Source of the DNA: Burkholderia sp. HI2500
GTDB lineage: Bacteria; Pseudomonadota; Gammaproteobacteria; Burkholderiales; Burkholderiaceae
NCBI RefSeq assembly: GCF_002223055.1
Contig: NZ_NKFL01000007.1
Span: 620,001-684,000 of the forward strand
Reading direction: 5' to 3'
DNA: 64,000 nt
The position numbers were made by a program, and so were the translations under genes. Under the pieces are notes generated by a model. The model saw nothing but the letters and a program-made list of their open reading frames with translations. It was not told the origin of the DNA and ran no database searches. Shown here in pieces: positions 45,149-53,563 of this stretch (positions within the stretch are counted from its first letter, which is position 1; every line of letters begins with the position of its first letter).

Positions 45149-46420
45149 CTATTGAACGAGCATCGGGACCTGGGTCCCGGACGCGCTGCCGCTGCCCGGC
45201 AAGCCGTGCGTCGCGCACGGATTGTTGCCGGAGACCGACGAGCCGAGGTATTCGAGGTGCGCGACGATCGCGCCGCTGCCGGAGCTGAACGGCAGCGGAT
45301 CGAGCATCAGCACGCAGTCCCATTGCGTGACGTGCACCTTGCCGCTGCTGCCCTTCAGCGTCGAACAGTCGCCTTCCGGCGCGAGCGCGACACGGCGGTC
45401 GCTGCCATAATTCTGGTAGTTGCTCGCCGTCGCGGTGCCGTTGGTGTTGATCCCGCTGCCGGTCGGCGGCGCGCCGTCGCCCTGGTAGGACTTGAAGGCT
45501 GCGCGGTCGGCCACGAACTGCGTGTACGCATCGCCCTTGATGCCGGCCGTTCCGGGCGGCCCGTAGTTCGGGCCGACATACGCGTAGCCGGTGAAGTCGG
45601 GCTGGCCGCTCGAGCCGTTCGCGCCATTCGTGTAGATGCCGAAGCGCGTGTTCCAGGCGCGCAGCGACGCCGACTTCAGGCCCGTGGTGGCGAGATCCGG
45701 CGGACTCGTGATGTTGCAGGTATTGCCCGACAGCTCGCTCGCGAGGGTCGGTTCGTTCGTCGAGCCGTCGAGCGCCGCCCAGCCGAAGTTGCCCGGCCCG
45801 TAGGTCGACGACGACCCGGACGGCGACGAGATCCAGTCGCCGACCTTGTAGGCCGGATCGGACGGGCCGCGACACACGAACACCGGAATCGCGCAGGTCG
45901 TCTGCCCGCCGCCGACGGTGGCGATCGCGCTGGCCGACACCTCCGCCGCGTTCGCGAGCTTCGTGCCCGGCAGCACGTTCAGTATCTCGATGAACCAGTG
46001 CGCGATGTTGCTCAACGTGGCGGTGCACTGCACGTACTTGATGTTCGCCGGCTTCGTGACCGAGTTCTTCGTCTGGAACGCGTTGGACAGCGAGTCGCTG
46101 AACGTGACGTTCGCGTTCGTCGACATCTGCACCGACTTGTTCTGGAAGAACACGAAGTTCAGGTGGCCGGCGGCGATGCCGTCCGCCTCGGCCACCGACA
46201 GGCTGATGGCCGAGGTCAGGTCACGCGCGGCCGACAGCGCGCACGCATCGGCGCTGTTCTGCAGTTCGCTGCGCGTGACGTACAGCTTGCCGAGATCCAG
46301 CGCGAGGCCGACGAACCCGATCATCACCGCCAGTGCGAGACCGACGATGATCGCGACGGCACCGCGCTGGCGATGCAGGCTGCGACGCATGACTTTCGGA
46401 TGGCGAGCTGCGCTGTTCAT
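45149..46420 (-). CDS. tadG: TadG-like pilus assembly protein
   Basis: A 423-residue protein with an N-terminal helix of the TadG type (RGAVAIIVGLALAVMIGFVGLALDLGKLYVTRSELQNSADACALSAARDL) and a large Ser/Gly/Asn-rich extracytoplasmic region with several Cys. TadG-family proteins anchor or cap the Flp machinery. No von Willebrand MIDAS motif was seen, unlike some TadG proteins. Confidence 0.88.
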   Translation of the reverse strand: MNSAARHPKVMRRSLHRQRGAVAIIVGLALAVMIGFVGLALDLGKLYVTRSELQNSADACALSAARDLTSAISLSVAEADGIAAGHLNFVFFQNKSVQMSTNANVTFSDSLSNAFQTKNSVTKPANIKYVQCTATLSNIAHWFIEILNVLPGTKLANAAEVSASAIATVGGGQTTCAIPVFVCRGPSDPAYKVGDWISSPSGSSSTYGPGNFGWAALDGSTNEPTLASELSGNTCNITSPPDLATTGLKSASLRAWNTRFGIYTNGANGSSGQPDFTGYAYVGPNYGPPGTAGIKGDAYTQFVADRAAFKSYQGDGAPPTGSGINTNGTATASNYQNYGSDRRVALAPEGDCSTLKGSSGKVHVTQWDCVLMLDPLPFSSGSGAIVAHLEYLGSSVSGNNPCATHGLPGSGSASGTQVPMLVQ

Positions 46421-46445
46421 GGCGTTCTCCCTGAGCGTGCCGTCG

Positions 46446-46748
46446 TTACTGGGTGGACTTGCCGATGCCGATCACGAACGCATTGGCGGGCGGCACGGTC
46501 TGCTTGAACGACTTGTCGTAGTTGTCGAGCGCGGCCGCGGCGGCAGCGCCGTCGACCCCCGGCGCCGACACCGAGGCCGCGTGGTCGGCGGCATGCGGGT
46601 CGATGATCTGGGCCTGGGTCACGGCGCGGACCGAATCGCCGAAGCGGGTGTCCCACACCGGGGTCGACGACATGCAGCCGGCAAGCGCGAACGCGAGCGG
46701 TGCGGCGAGCGCCACGCGGCGCACGATGACGAGGTAGGCGGATTTCAT
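46446..46748 (-). CDS. Small Tad-locus lipoprotein
   Basis: A 100-residue secreted lipoprotein with lipobox FALAGC (Cys near residue 25). The mature part has no known domain. Burkholderia Tad loci carry a gene like this between the secretin and tadG. By position it may replace the pilotin or TadD function, as no TPR-containing TadD gene is present in this cluster. Twenty bases separate it from the secretin gene. Confidence 0.8.
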   Translation of the reverse strand: MKSAYLVIVRRVALAAPLAFALAGCMSSTPVWDTRFGDSVRAVTQAQIIDPHAADHAASVSAPGVDGAAAAAALDNYDKSFKQTVPPANAFVIGIGKSTQ

Positions 46749-46768
46749 GAGCGTCCCCTTGGATGGCT

Positions 46769-48697
46769 TCAACGATCGGTGGATTCGGGTGCCGCGCTCA
46801 CGCGCACGACCTGCTGCGCATGGGCCGCCGCCGGTGTCCGGCGCTTCGGCTGCCCCGCGGGCTGGGCCGGCGTGTCGGAACCGGCCGCCGCAAGACGGGC
46901 GGCGGCGGCTTCGATACGCGCGATGCGGGCCGCGTTGGCGGATTCGTGCTGCGAGACGGCGGCGGCAACCGGTGCCGGCGTCTTCTGCGGCTCGGCCGGC
47001 GCCGGCGGCTGCGCGTCCGTCCCCTGCGGCGCGCGCGGCGCGGGCAGCGCGGCGGCCGGGGCGGCGGGCGCTTCCGATTGCGGTGCCGGTGCGGGGGCCG
47101 GTGCCTGGGCCGGGGTCTGCGGTGCGGCTGCCGCGCCGTTCACCGGTTGGGCGCCGTGCTTGCGAACACCGCCGCGGCCTTCCATGTTGCCGGTCGCATA
47201 CACGTCGACTTCGTTCGGCTTCGAGAAGCTGTCGGTCGGCAACGGCACGTCGGCGGTCTGCAGCGGCTTCACCAGGTGCGGCGTGATCACGAAGATCAGC
47301 TCGGTGCGGTCCTGCTGAAACGATGTACTGCGGAGCAGCGCGCCGAGCACGGGAATTTCGCCGACACCGGGGAGCGCCTTCAGCGCGCCGGTCCCGTTGT
47401 CCTTGATCAGCCCGCCGATCGCGAACGTTTCGCCGTCGCCCATCTGCACCGTCGTCGATGCGCGCCGCGTCGTGATCAGCGGCAGGATCGACGTGCCGCC
47501 GATGTTGGACGCGCTCAGCGTGACGCCCGTCTGCGACAGCTCCGACACTTCCGGCGCGACCTTCAGGCTGATCCGGCCGTTGCCCAGCACGGTCGGCGTG
47601 AACTTCAGCGCGACGCCGAACTCCTCTTCCTGCAGCGTGATCGACGAGACGCCGTTGCTGCCGCTCTGCGGGATCGGGATGAAGATCTTGCCGCCGGCGA
47701 GGAACGTCGCTTCCTGGCCGCTGATCGTCACGAGATTCGGCTCCGCGAGGATCTTGACCATGTTGTCGGTGTTCTGCGCGTCGGCCGCGAGGTTGAACGG
47801 CTTGTTGTTCGCCTTGCTGAAGGCGATGCCGGTGGCGACGCCCGCGAGCAGGTTGCTGACCAGCGCGCCGCTCCACGAACCGAAGCCGCCCTGGATGTTG
47901 AGCGCGCTGCCCATCTGGTTGATCAGCGTCTTCGACACCTCGGCCACCTTCACCTCGAGCATCACCTGCTGCGGCGACGTGACGTTCAGCATGTTGAGCA
48001 CCCCGCCCGCCTTGCCGCCGCCCGCCGGATCGCCCGCGCTGTCACCGTACGCCCTGGCGATCTGCATGGCCTGCTGCGCGGCCATCGAGCTCGACACGGT
48101 GCCGGCCAGCACGATCGTGCCGGCGGCGGTCGACACGTGGATGTCGCGCTCGCTCGGCATCAGCTGCATCAGCGACGCCTGCAGGCCGCCGGCATCCGCG
48201 CCGACCGCGACGTCGATCACGCGGCATGCCCCGCTCTTGCCCTGCACGATCATATTGGTCGTGCCGACCGCGAGCCCGAGGATGTACAGGGTCTGCGGCG
48301 ACACCATCGTGGCCTGCGCGACGGCCGGATTGCCGATCGTCCGATTACGGACCGGCTCCGGCATCGGCACCAGCAGCGACTTGCCCAGCGGCACGCTGAC
48401 ACTGGTCGATTCGCGCACGGCGCCGACGCAGTTCGGTCCGCGCAGCGGCCCCGCCGCTGCGGCGGGCGCGGCGGCCGCCACCGGCGCCATGCTGATCGTC
48501 ATCTGCATCGGCCCCTTGCCGACCGCGGCCGGCGCGCTGGCGCCGCCCTTGGTCAGCGCGGCCGACTCGACGCCCTCCTGCGCGAGTGCGCCATAAACGG
48601 TCAGCCATCCTGAACAGAGGATCGCGGCCATCATCGTGCCCCGTGCGACGCGTGTCTGCAGCGGGCCGGTACCTGTGCATTGCGGTTTGATCTTCAT
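46769..48697 (-). CDS. rcpA: Flp pilus outer-membrane secretin RcpA (CpaC)
   Basis: A 642-residue secretin through which the pilus crosses the outer membrane. Residues 1-40 include the signal region (ending GALAQE). BON/N-domain sequence follows (RNRTIGNPAVAQATMVSPQTLYILGLAVGTTNMIV), then the secretin domain ending VGEIPVLGALLRSTSFQQDRTELIFVITPHLVKPL near 495. The last 130 residues are a Pro/Ala-rich, disordered extension, unusual for CpaC. The ATG at 48697 lies 99 bases after the rcpC stop. Confidence 0.92.
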   Translation of the reverse strand: MKIKPQCTGTGPLQTRVARGTMMAAILCSGWLTVYGALAQEGVESAALTKGGASAPAAVGKGPMQMTISMAPVAAAAPAAAAGPLRGPNCVGAVRESTSVSVPLGKSLLVPMPEPVRNRTIGNPAVAQATMVSPQTLYILGLAVGTTNMIVQGKSGACRVIDVAVGADAGGLQASLMQLMPSERDIHVSTAAGTIVLAGTVSSSMAAQQAMQIARAYGDSAGDPAGGGKAGGVLNMLNVTSPQQVMLEVKVAEVSKTLINQMGSALNIQGGFGSWSGALVSNLLAGVATGIAFSKANNKPFNLAADAQNTDNMVKILAEPNLVTISGQEATFLAGGKIFIPIPQSGSNGVSSITLQEEEFGVALKFTPTVLGNGRISLKVAPEVSELSQTGVTLSASNIGGTSILPLITTRRASTTVQMGDGETFAIGGLIKDNGTGALKALPGVGEIPVLGALLRSTSFQQDRTELIFVITPHLVKPLQTADVPLPTDSFSKPNEVDVYATGNMEGRGGVRKHGAQPVNGAAAAPQTPAQAPAPAPAPQSEAPAAPAAALPAPRAPQGTDAQPPAPAEPQKTPAPVAAAVSQHESANAARIARIEAAAARLAAAGSDTPAQPAGQPKRRTPAAAHAQQVVRVSAAPESTDR

Positions 48698-48796
48698 TTC
48701 GTCTGATCCCCCGAGAGACCGGCGCCGTGCCGGTTATCGACTTCCAGGGCCGCCGCGCATTGCCGGCGGCCGTTTATGTGACTTCGATGATCTGAT

Positions 48797-49636
48797 TCAG
48801 AAACACTCGACGCTGCCCTTCACGCCCGTCAGCACGCCGACGCAGTCGCGCCGCACTTCCGGCGCCGCGTGCGATGCGACGTGCACGCGCACCGTCTTCA
48901 CACGGGCCGGTGCCGGCGGCGCTTCGGGTGCGGGCTCCTTGCCGAGCAGCGTCAGCTTGGTCGCCCCGTCGGTGTTCAGCGTCTTCTGGTCGACCTGGTT
49001 GCGCAGCACGAGCGACAGCGTGCCGACGCTGCGCGCGAGGTCGAGCCGTTCGGCCTGGTCGGGCGTGACTTCCAGCGTCACCGCGTTGACGACCTTCGGC
49101 GCCGTGTCGTCGCGGCTGACCTGCTGCGCGACGGCGAGCACGAGGATGTGCTCGAGCACGATCTTCGAGATGCTCTGCCCGTCGGTCTTGCCCTGTTGTT
49201 CCTGCGTGTTGACGATCACGTCGACGTAGTTGCCCGGCAGCGCGAAGCCCGCGACACCGACCACGTCGTTCACGCGCACCGTGATCGCGCGGCTGCCGTC
49301 GGCGATCACCGCGGACAGCCCGCCCTTCGTGCCGACCGGCGCGAGCTTCGACTCGATCACCGGCTCGCCGCGTGCGAGGCTGGTGCGCACGACGCGCCCT
49401 TCGAGCCCCTTCGTATCGGTGAACGCGCCGTTGGGCACGCTGCCCGACGGCCAGCTGACCATGTGGATCTGGTTCGGCCCGAGCGGTTCGCCCAGGTTCA
49501 GGTCGGTGTTGGCCACCGCGACCGGCGTGACCGAGCTCGTGGATGTCTGCACCAGCCAGTGGGACGCGAATACGACCGCGGCAAGACCCGCGACCATCGC
49601 GACGACCAGCATCATGACCGCTCGACTGTTTTTCAT
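48797..49636 (-). CDS. rcpC: Flp pilus assembly protein RcpC (CpaB)
   Basis: A 279-residue periplasmic protein with an N-terminal anchor (residues 5-24) and SAF-domain sequence (VAVANTDLNLGEPLGPNQIHMVSWPSG, GLEGRVVRTSLARGEPVIESKLAP). CpaB proteins help the secretin assemble. Start at 49636 is supported by GAGGAG upstream. It lies 35 bases after the AAA ATPase gene. Confidence 0.9.
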   Translation of the reverse strand: MKNSRAVMMLVVAMVAGLAAVVFASHWLVQTSTSSVTPVAVANTDLNLGEPLGPNQIHMVSWPSGSVPNGAFTDTKGLEGRVVRTSLARGEPVIESKLAPVGTKGGLSAVIADGSRAITVRVNDVVGVAGFALPGNYVDVIVNTQEQQGKTDGQSISKIVLEHILVLAVAQQVSRDDTAPKVVNAVTLEVTPDQAERLDLARSVGTLSLVLRNQVDQKTLNTDGATKLTLLGKEPAPEAPPAPARVKTVRVHVASHAAPEVRRDCVGVLTGVKGSVECF

Positions 49637-49671
49637 GGCAATGCTCCTCGACGAATCGTGAAAGAAACGGC

Positions 49672-51072
49672 TCAACCGGTGATGTAGGTGCGCCCGCCGC
49701 GCTCGACGGGCGGCGGATGGCTGCCGTCCCGTTCAGGCACCGTGCCGAAATAGCTCGCCCATGCGTCGTACAGCGCGTCGTGCGTCACCTCGGGCGGATC
49801 GCCGCGGTAACGCGCGCCGGCGGCCACGAGACGCAGCAGGTCCGCCGGGAAACAGGCGAGAAACGCCTTGCCGGTCGGCAGGTGCAGCCGATGCAGCAGG
49901 TAGTCGAATGCATCGCTCGCCGATACGAGTCCGAGCGATGCGCAGGCCGCGTTGTACACCTGGCGGTAGTCGTCGATCGACATCGCGCCGACGTGCAGCT
50001 TCGAGCCGAGGCGGCGCAGGAATGCGTCGTCGCCCAGCTGCTCCGGCGACAGGTTGCTCGAGAACACCGGCCAGACGTCGAACGGCATCACGAAGCGGTT
50101 GCCGGATTCGAGCGTCAGGAAATCGACGCCGCGATCGAGCGGACGCAGCCAGCGATTGAGCAGGTCGCGCGGCTCGACGCGCTGGCGGCCGAGATCGTCG
50201 ACGACGTACATGCCCAGGTTCGCCTTCATGTGCGGCGGCGCCTGGTAGAAGCCGGCGGCCTCGTCGCGGCGCAGGTCGAGCTCGTCGAGCGTCAGCTCGC
50301 CGCCCGACATCACGACCGGCCGTTGACACAGGCGCCAGCGGCGATCGACCGACAGGCCGCCGGACGGCGTGCCCGCGTCGACGTGCACGAGCGGGTCGTA
50401 GATCTGGATCACTTCGCCGGCCGCGCAGATCGCGTGCGGCACCGGCACGCGGCCGCGCATCAGCGAGCCGAGCCGCTCGGCGAGGAAGGTCTTGCCGCTG
50501 CCGGCCGGGCCGTAGATCAGCAGCGGACGGCCGGCGTTCAGCGCGGCCGCCGCCGCATCGAGCAGCGACGTGTCGATCACGATGCCTTCGAACGCCGCCC
50601 ACACTTCGTTCTGGCTGATGCGCAGCTTGCGCACCGAATGCGCGTTCAGGCATTCGATATAGGCATCGAGCGTCACCGGTGCGGGACCGCTGTAGCCGCT
50701 GCGCGCCCGTTCTTCCAGCGCGAGCACGCGGCCCGCGTCGGTCAGGCGGAACGTCACGTCGAGATCGGTCGCGCCGCGATGGGTGAGCTCGACGAGGTGC
50801 TCGCGCACCAGGAATGCGAAGACGTCGTCGAGCACCGCGAGCGACAGGCAGTGCCGTTCGACCAGGTCGCCGTATGACGGGCGGCCGAGCATCAGTGTCG
50901 ACTTCAGCACGAGGCCGGCAACGAACGTCATGCTCAACCCGGTTTCCTCGAGCGAGCGCGGCGCCGCCGGCAACTGCGCGCCCAGCTTCGTATGCACTTC
51001 CCGCGACGGCAACGGATCAGGCAGGCGTGCCACCTGTGCGTCGCGTCTCGGTTCGGTGTGATTCGTGTTCAT
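49672..51072 (-). CDS. AAA+ type ATPase of the Tad locus, unknown role
   Basis: A 466-residue cytoplasmic protein. Residues 45-125 look like a winged-helix module (SMTFVAGLVLKSTLMLGRPSYGDLVERH). The Walker A motif GPAGSGKT is at 188-195, with a VVDDLGRQRV Walker B-like strand and FSSNLSPEQL sensor-like segment further on. It is not a TadA-type secretion ATPase. It lies between tadV and rcpC with short gaps and must belong to the pilus operon, but core Tad systems described in Aggregatibacter and Caulobacter do not include it. It could remodel a pilus component or act in regulation. The ATG at 51072 is chosen as the first in frame. Confidence 0.8.
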   Translation of the reverse strand: MNTNHTEPRRDAQVARLPDPLPSREVHTKLGAQLPAAPRSLEETGLSMTFVAGLVLKSTLMLGRPSYGDLVERHCLSLAVLDDVFAFLVREHLVELTHRGATDLDVTFRLTDAGRVLALEERARSGYSGPAPVTLDAYIECLNAHSVRKLRISQNEVWAAFEGIVIDTSLLDAAAAALNAGRPLLIYGPAGSGKTFLAERLGSLMRGRVPVPHAICAAGEVIQIYDPLVHVDAGTPSGGLSVDRRWRLCQRPVVMSGGELTLDELDLRRDEAAGFYQAPPHMKANLGMYVVDDLGRQRVEPRDLLNRWLRPLDRGVDFLTLESGNRFVMPFDVWPVFSSNLSPEQLGDDAFLRRLGSKLHVGAMSIDDYRQVYNAACASLGLVSASDAFDYLLHRLHLPTGKAFLACFPADLLRLVAAGARYRGDPPEVTHDALYDAWASYFGTVPERDGSHPPPVERGGRTYITG

Positions 51073-51104
51073 GATCGTTGCGTCCTCGTTGCGGATGCGT
51101 CGCG

Positions 51105-51644
51105 CTATGCGCACGACACGAACAACATGCCCAGCGTGCCGGCCGCGATCGCCACGCCGTACGGCAGCGTGCCGACCGATGCGATTTCGACGGGGCCGCG
51201 GGCGGCCTCGGCGCTCGCGCCTTGCAAGCGCCGCGCGATCAACACGCGCACGTTCGCCCACATCTGGCGCATCCGCCCGCGCAACAGCGCGAAGGCGATG
51301 GCGCCGATCCCGCCGGCCAGGAAGGTGGCCAGCACGATGTAAAACGTCATTTCCGCGCCGACCCAGGCGCCGATCGCGAGCATCAGCTTCACGTCGCCGG
51401 CCGCCATGCCGCGCAACAGGTAGAACGGCAGCAGCATGCCGAAGCCGGTCGCGGCGCCGGCGAGCCATCCGAGCGCACCTGCCACGACACCGTGCAACAG
51501 GCACTGGGCAACCAGCGCGCCGGCCAGGCCGAGCAGGACGAGACGGTTCGGAATGCGACGGGTCGCGATGTCCGTGCTGGCCGCGGCGACAGCAAGCAGC
51601 GTCACGCACAACGGAACCGGATAAGGCGGCGCAACAGGGAGCAT
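51105..51644 (-). CDS. tadV: Flp prepilin peptidase TadV (A24 family)
   Basis: A 179-residue inner-membrane aspartic peptidase that trims Flp and TadE/F-type pilins. It has six or so helices. The two catalytic Asp lie in STDIATRRIPN (residue 24) and GMAAGDVKLM. A GCGAGG ribosome site precedes the ATG at 51644. A degenerate nine-base tandem repeat lies immediately upstream. Confidence 0.92.
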   Translation of the reverse strand: MLPVAPPYPVPLCVTLLAVAAASTDIATRRIPNRLVLLGLAGALVAQCLLHGVVAGALGWLAGAATGFGMLLPFYLLRGMAAGDVKLMLAIGAWVGAEMTFYIVLATFLAGGIGAIAFALLRGRMRQMWANVRVLIARRLQGASAEAARGPVEIASVGTLPYGVAIAAGTLGMLFVSCA

Positions 51645-51660
51645 GGCGAACCTCGCGGTG

Positions 51661-51696
51661 GAATCGGTGGAATCGGTGGATTCAATGGAATCGGCG
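51661..51696. repeat. Four nine-base tandem repeats before tadV
   Basis: Units gaatcggtg, gaatcggtg, gattcaatg and gaatcggcg run head to tail from 51661 to 51696, in the 54-base gap between the third pilin gene and tadV. They begin 17 bases before the tadV ATG and could change copy number without disturbing either reading frame. Confidence 0.75.
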
Positions 51697-51698
51697 GA

Positions 51699-51905
51699 TC
51701 AGGAAACCATTGCCAGCGCGGTGGCCACGGCGGCCGTCACGGCCGTCGCGATCACCTCGTACGTATCGGCAAGCGAGCCTTTCAGCGTGACGACGCTGCC
51801 CAGCACCGCAACGGCGAACATCGCGCCGAGCAATGCATATTCGGTCGACGTCACACCCTGCTCGTCGCTGATCCAGCGACGTACGACGCGCATCGTGGCT
51901 TGCAT
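51699..51905 (-). CDS. flp: Third, divergent Flp-type pilin
   Basis: A 68-residue prepilin with basic leader and DEQGVTSTEYALLGAMFAVAVL. The cleavage is expected between Gly and Val. The Glu-Tyr pair at +5/+6 of the mature chain is kept, but the body differs greatly from the other two pilins, so it is probably a minor pilin. It lies 82 bases after the second pilin gene. Confidence 0.9.
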   Translation of the reverse strand: MQATMRVVRRWISDEQGVTSTEYALLGAMFAVAVLGSVVTLKGSLADTYEVIATAVTAAVATALAMVS

Positions 51906-51987
51906 GATGGTCTCCGGTTCCGGGTCGATCAGATGGCCGGGGACGGCTCGAGCGCTGCACCGGCCGAGCCGTCCGCGGCACGATCCA

Positions 51988-52179
51988 TCAGATGGCTGCG
52001 ACCGCCGAATCGAGGTCGTCCGCGATCGTGGTGAACACGGTCTTGAGGTCCTTGCCGACCGTCGACAGCGCGGCGATGATGCCGATGGCGATCAGTGCGG
52101 CGATCAGGCCGTATTCGATGGCGGTCACACCGTCTTCGTCGCGGAGGAAACGGCTGGCTTGTTGAATGAACTTGGACAT
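51988..52179 (-). CDS. flp: Flp major-type pilin, second copy
   Basis: A 63-residue prepilin, MSKFIQQASRFLRDEDG then the mature chain VTAIEYGLIAALIAIGI and so on. It is nearly identical in length and C-terminal half (TVGKDLKTVFTTIADDLDS) to the first copy, so the pair are recent duplicates. TadV should cut after the Gly preceding VTAIEY. Its gene has its own AAGGAG ribosome site. Confidence 0.94.
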   Translation of the reverse strand: MSKFIQQASRFLRDEDGVTAIEYGLIAALIAIGIIAALSTVGKDLKTVFTTIADDLDSAVAAI

Positions 52180-52320
52180 GATGATCTCCTTGCGTAGTCA
52201 CTTTCAGATCCCTCGCGTGCCGGCAGGATCGATTGATCCGGCATCGATACGTCGAGGCATGGTGTTAATGCCGTGTGGTGCCAACGAACGAATCGGACGA
52301 GCCGTTCGCCGCACCGTCCA

Positions 52321-52512
52321 TCAAATCGCAGCAACGATCGAATCCAGATCGTCGGCGACCGTGCTGAAGACGGTCTTCAGATCCGTACCGACCGTCGTCA
52401 ACGCGGCGACGATACCGATCGCGATCAGCGCGGCGATCAGGCCGTATTCAATGGCCGTCACGCCGCCCTGATCCTCGACGAGCCAGGCGATCTTCTCGAT
52501 GATTCTTGACAT
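52321..52512 (-). CDS. flp: Flp major-type pilin, first copy
   Basis: A 63-residue prepilin starting MSRIIEKIAWLVEDQGG, with mature chain VTAIEYGLIAALIAIGIVAALT. The ATG at 52512 is preferred to the one at 52518 because AAAGGAG is seven bases from the former and nearly touches the latter. It is the first gene of the whole Tad locus and lies 141 bases upstream of its duplicate. From general knowledge, a Flp pilin in B. cenocepacia is strongly controlled by CepR. Confidence 0.94.
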   Translation of the reverse strand: MSRIIEKIAWLVEDQGGVTAIEYGLIAALIAIGIVAALTTVGTDLKTVFSTVADDLDSIVAAI

Positions 52513-53563
52513 GAGCATTCTCCTTTCGGACTGCTATTAAATACCCTTCGTCCGTCAGGACGTCGGGGGTGGGCACCACCGGCACTACTCGAAAAATCGG
52601 AATGCGTCGCTCAGCTGCGGGAGCGGGGATAGACACCCCTGTCCGTGCGAACGGGTATCAATGAGGCAGTGAGCGAGAGAGGCGTGTACGGTGCGACCGG
52701 CCGGATGAACCGGACGATCCGATCGACCCGAACGGCACGACTGCCGTTCGACGCGTGGAATCCTGTTGAACGGGAGATAAACTCCCGGAAAATCCGCAAT
52801 GTGTCTTTAATGCGGTTTGCGATCCGCAATGTGCTGTGGTCTTTCATTTTTATTCCCCAATGCTGCCATGCCGATTTCTTATTGCCCTGACGCTACCGGG
52901 TCTCATGGGTCATTCGACGAAGTCTTGCTCGGTTGATCGACCTGGAGCTGCGTGTTCCCCGTCGCGCTCCGGCCTTCCTTTCCGCAGGTGATTCCGCAAC
53001 GGGTTCCGTCTGTCCTTTGCCGGAACCGCCCGGTCGTCACCTCGTCGACTGCCGTGCCAACGCTTACGCAAAGAGCAGGCCACCTTGAACGAAATCCAGG
53101 CGTATCAAGCGTTGCAGCGATGCCCGTCCTCCCCGGCCCGAGGCGCGATGCGCGAAATGTTTCAAAATTGATCGATCCGCCCGCGCACGCGTTGCACGCC
53201 TGAACGCCGGTCGCCGCGCTGCAACAAGGGTCTCAATTTTTTTCTCGGGACTTTCCCGAACGCATCCGGCCGCTCGGGCGCCGTGGTATCGGCGGCACGC
53301 AAACCCGGTAAAAAACGCGGAATGTTTCAAGCGAGATACATGAGAACCGGTCGCGCCGTTTTCTCATACGTAAAAACGCGGTTTTCACGCGTATCGCTGA
53401 ACAATTTAAATACCCGCCGTCCGTGTGCGGTTTGCATCGCGCGATTTTTTCTTCAACAATGAATTCACCGGACAACGCGATTTCGGCGCGATTCGATCCG
53501 CGGGCACGACAACATGAAAACGGCTGTGAAAGACCACGCAGCCTTCACGACAGACGGGGAATC
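52513..53563. other. Divergent control region of the Tad locus and glycosyltransferase operon
   Basis: This 1051-base region has no supported gene and becomes AT-rich from about 53220. It holds promoters for both directions. Dyads atgagaa/ttctcat (53340-53346 with 53361-53367) and aaaac/gtttt (53373-53385) and a direct repeat of gtaaaa(a)acgcgg (53308 and 53370) lie about 180-255 bases before the glycosyltransferase gene. A weak lux-box-like CTGT-N8-ACGG lies at 52639-52654. Confidence 0.55.
52792..52833. repeat. Twelve-base direct repeat upstream of the pilin genes
   Basis: atccgcaatgtg occurs at 52792-52803 and at 52822-52833, exactly 30 bases (about three helix turns) apart and about 280-320 bases before the first pilin ATG. 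It may be a pair of activator sites. No known factor is assigned. Confidence 0.55.

Noticed and set aside
52639..52654. Possible cep box upstream of the pilin genes
   Set aside because: The right arm reads ACGG instead of ACAG and the spacer is GC-rich; kept only as a weak candidate inside the intergenic entry.
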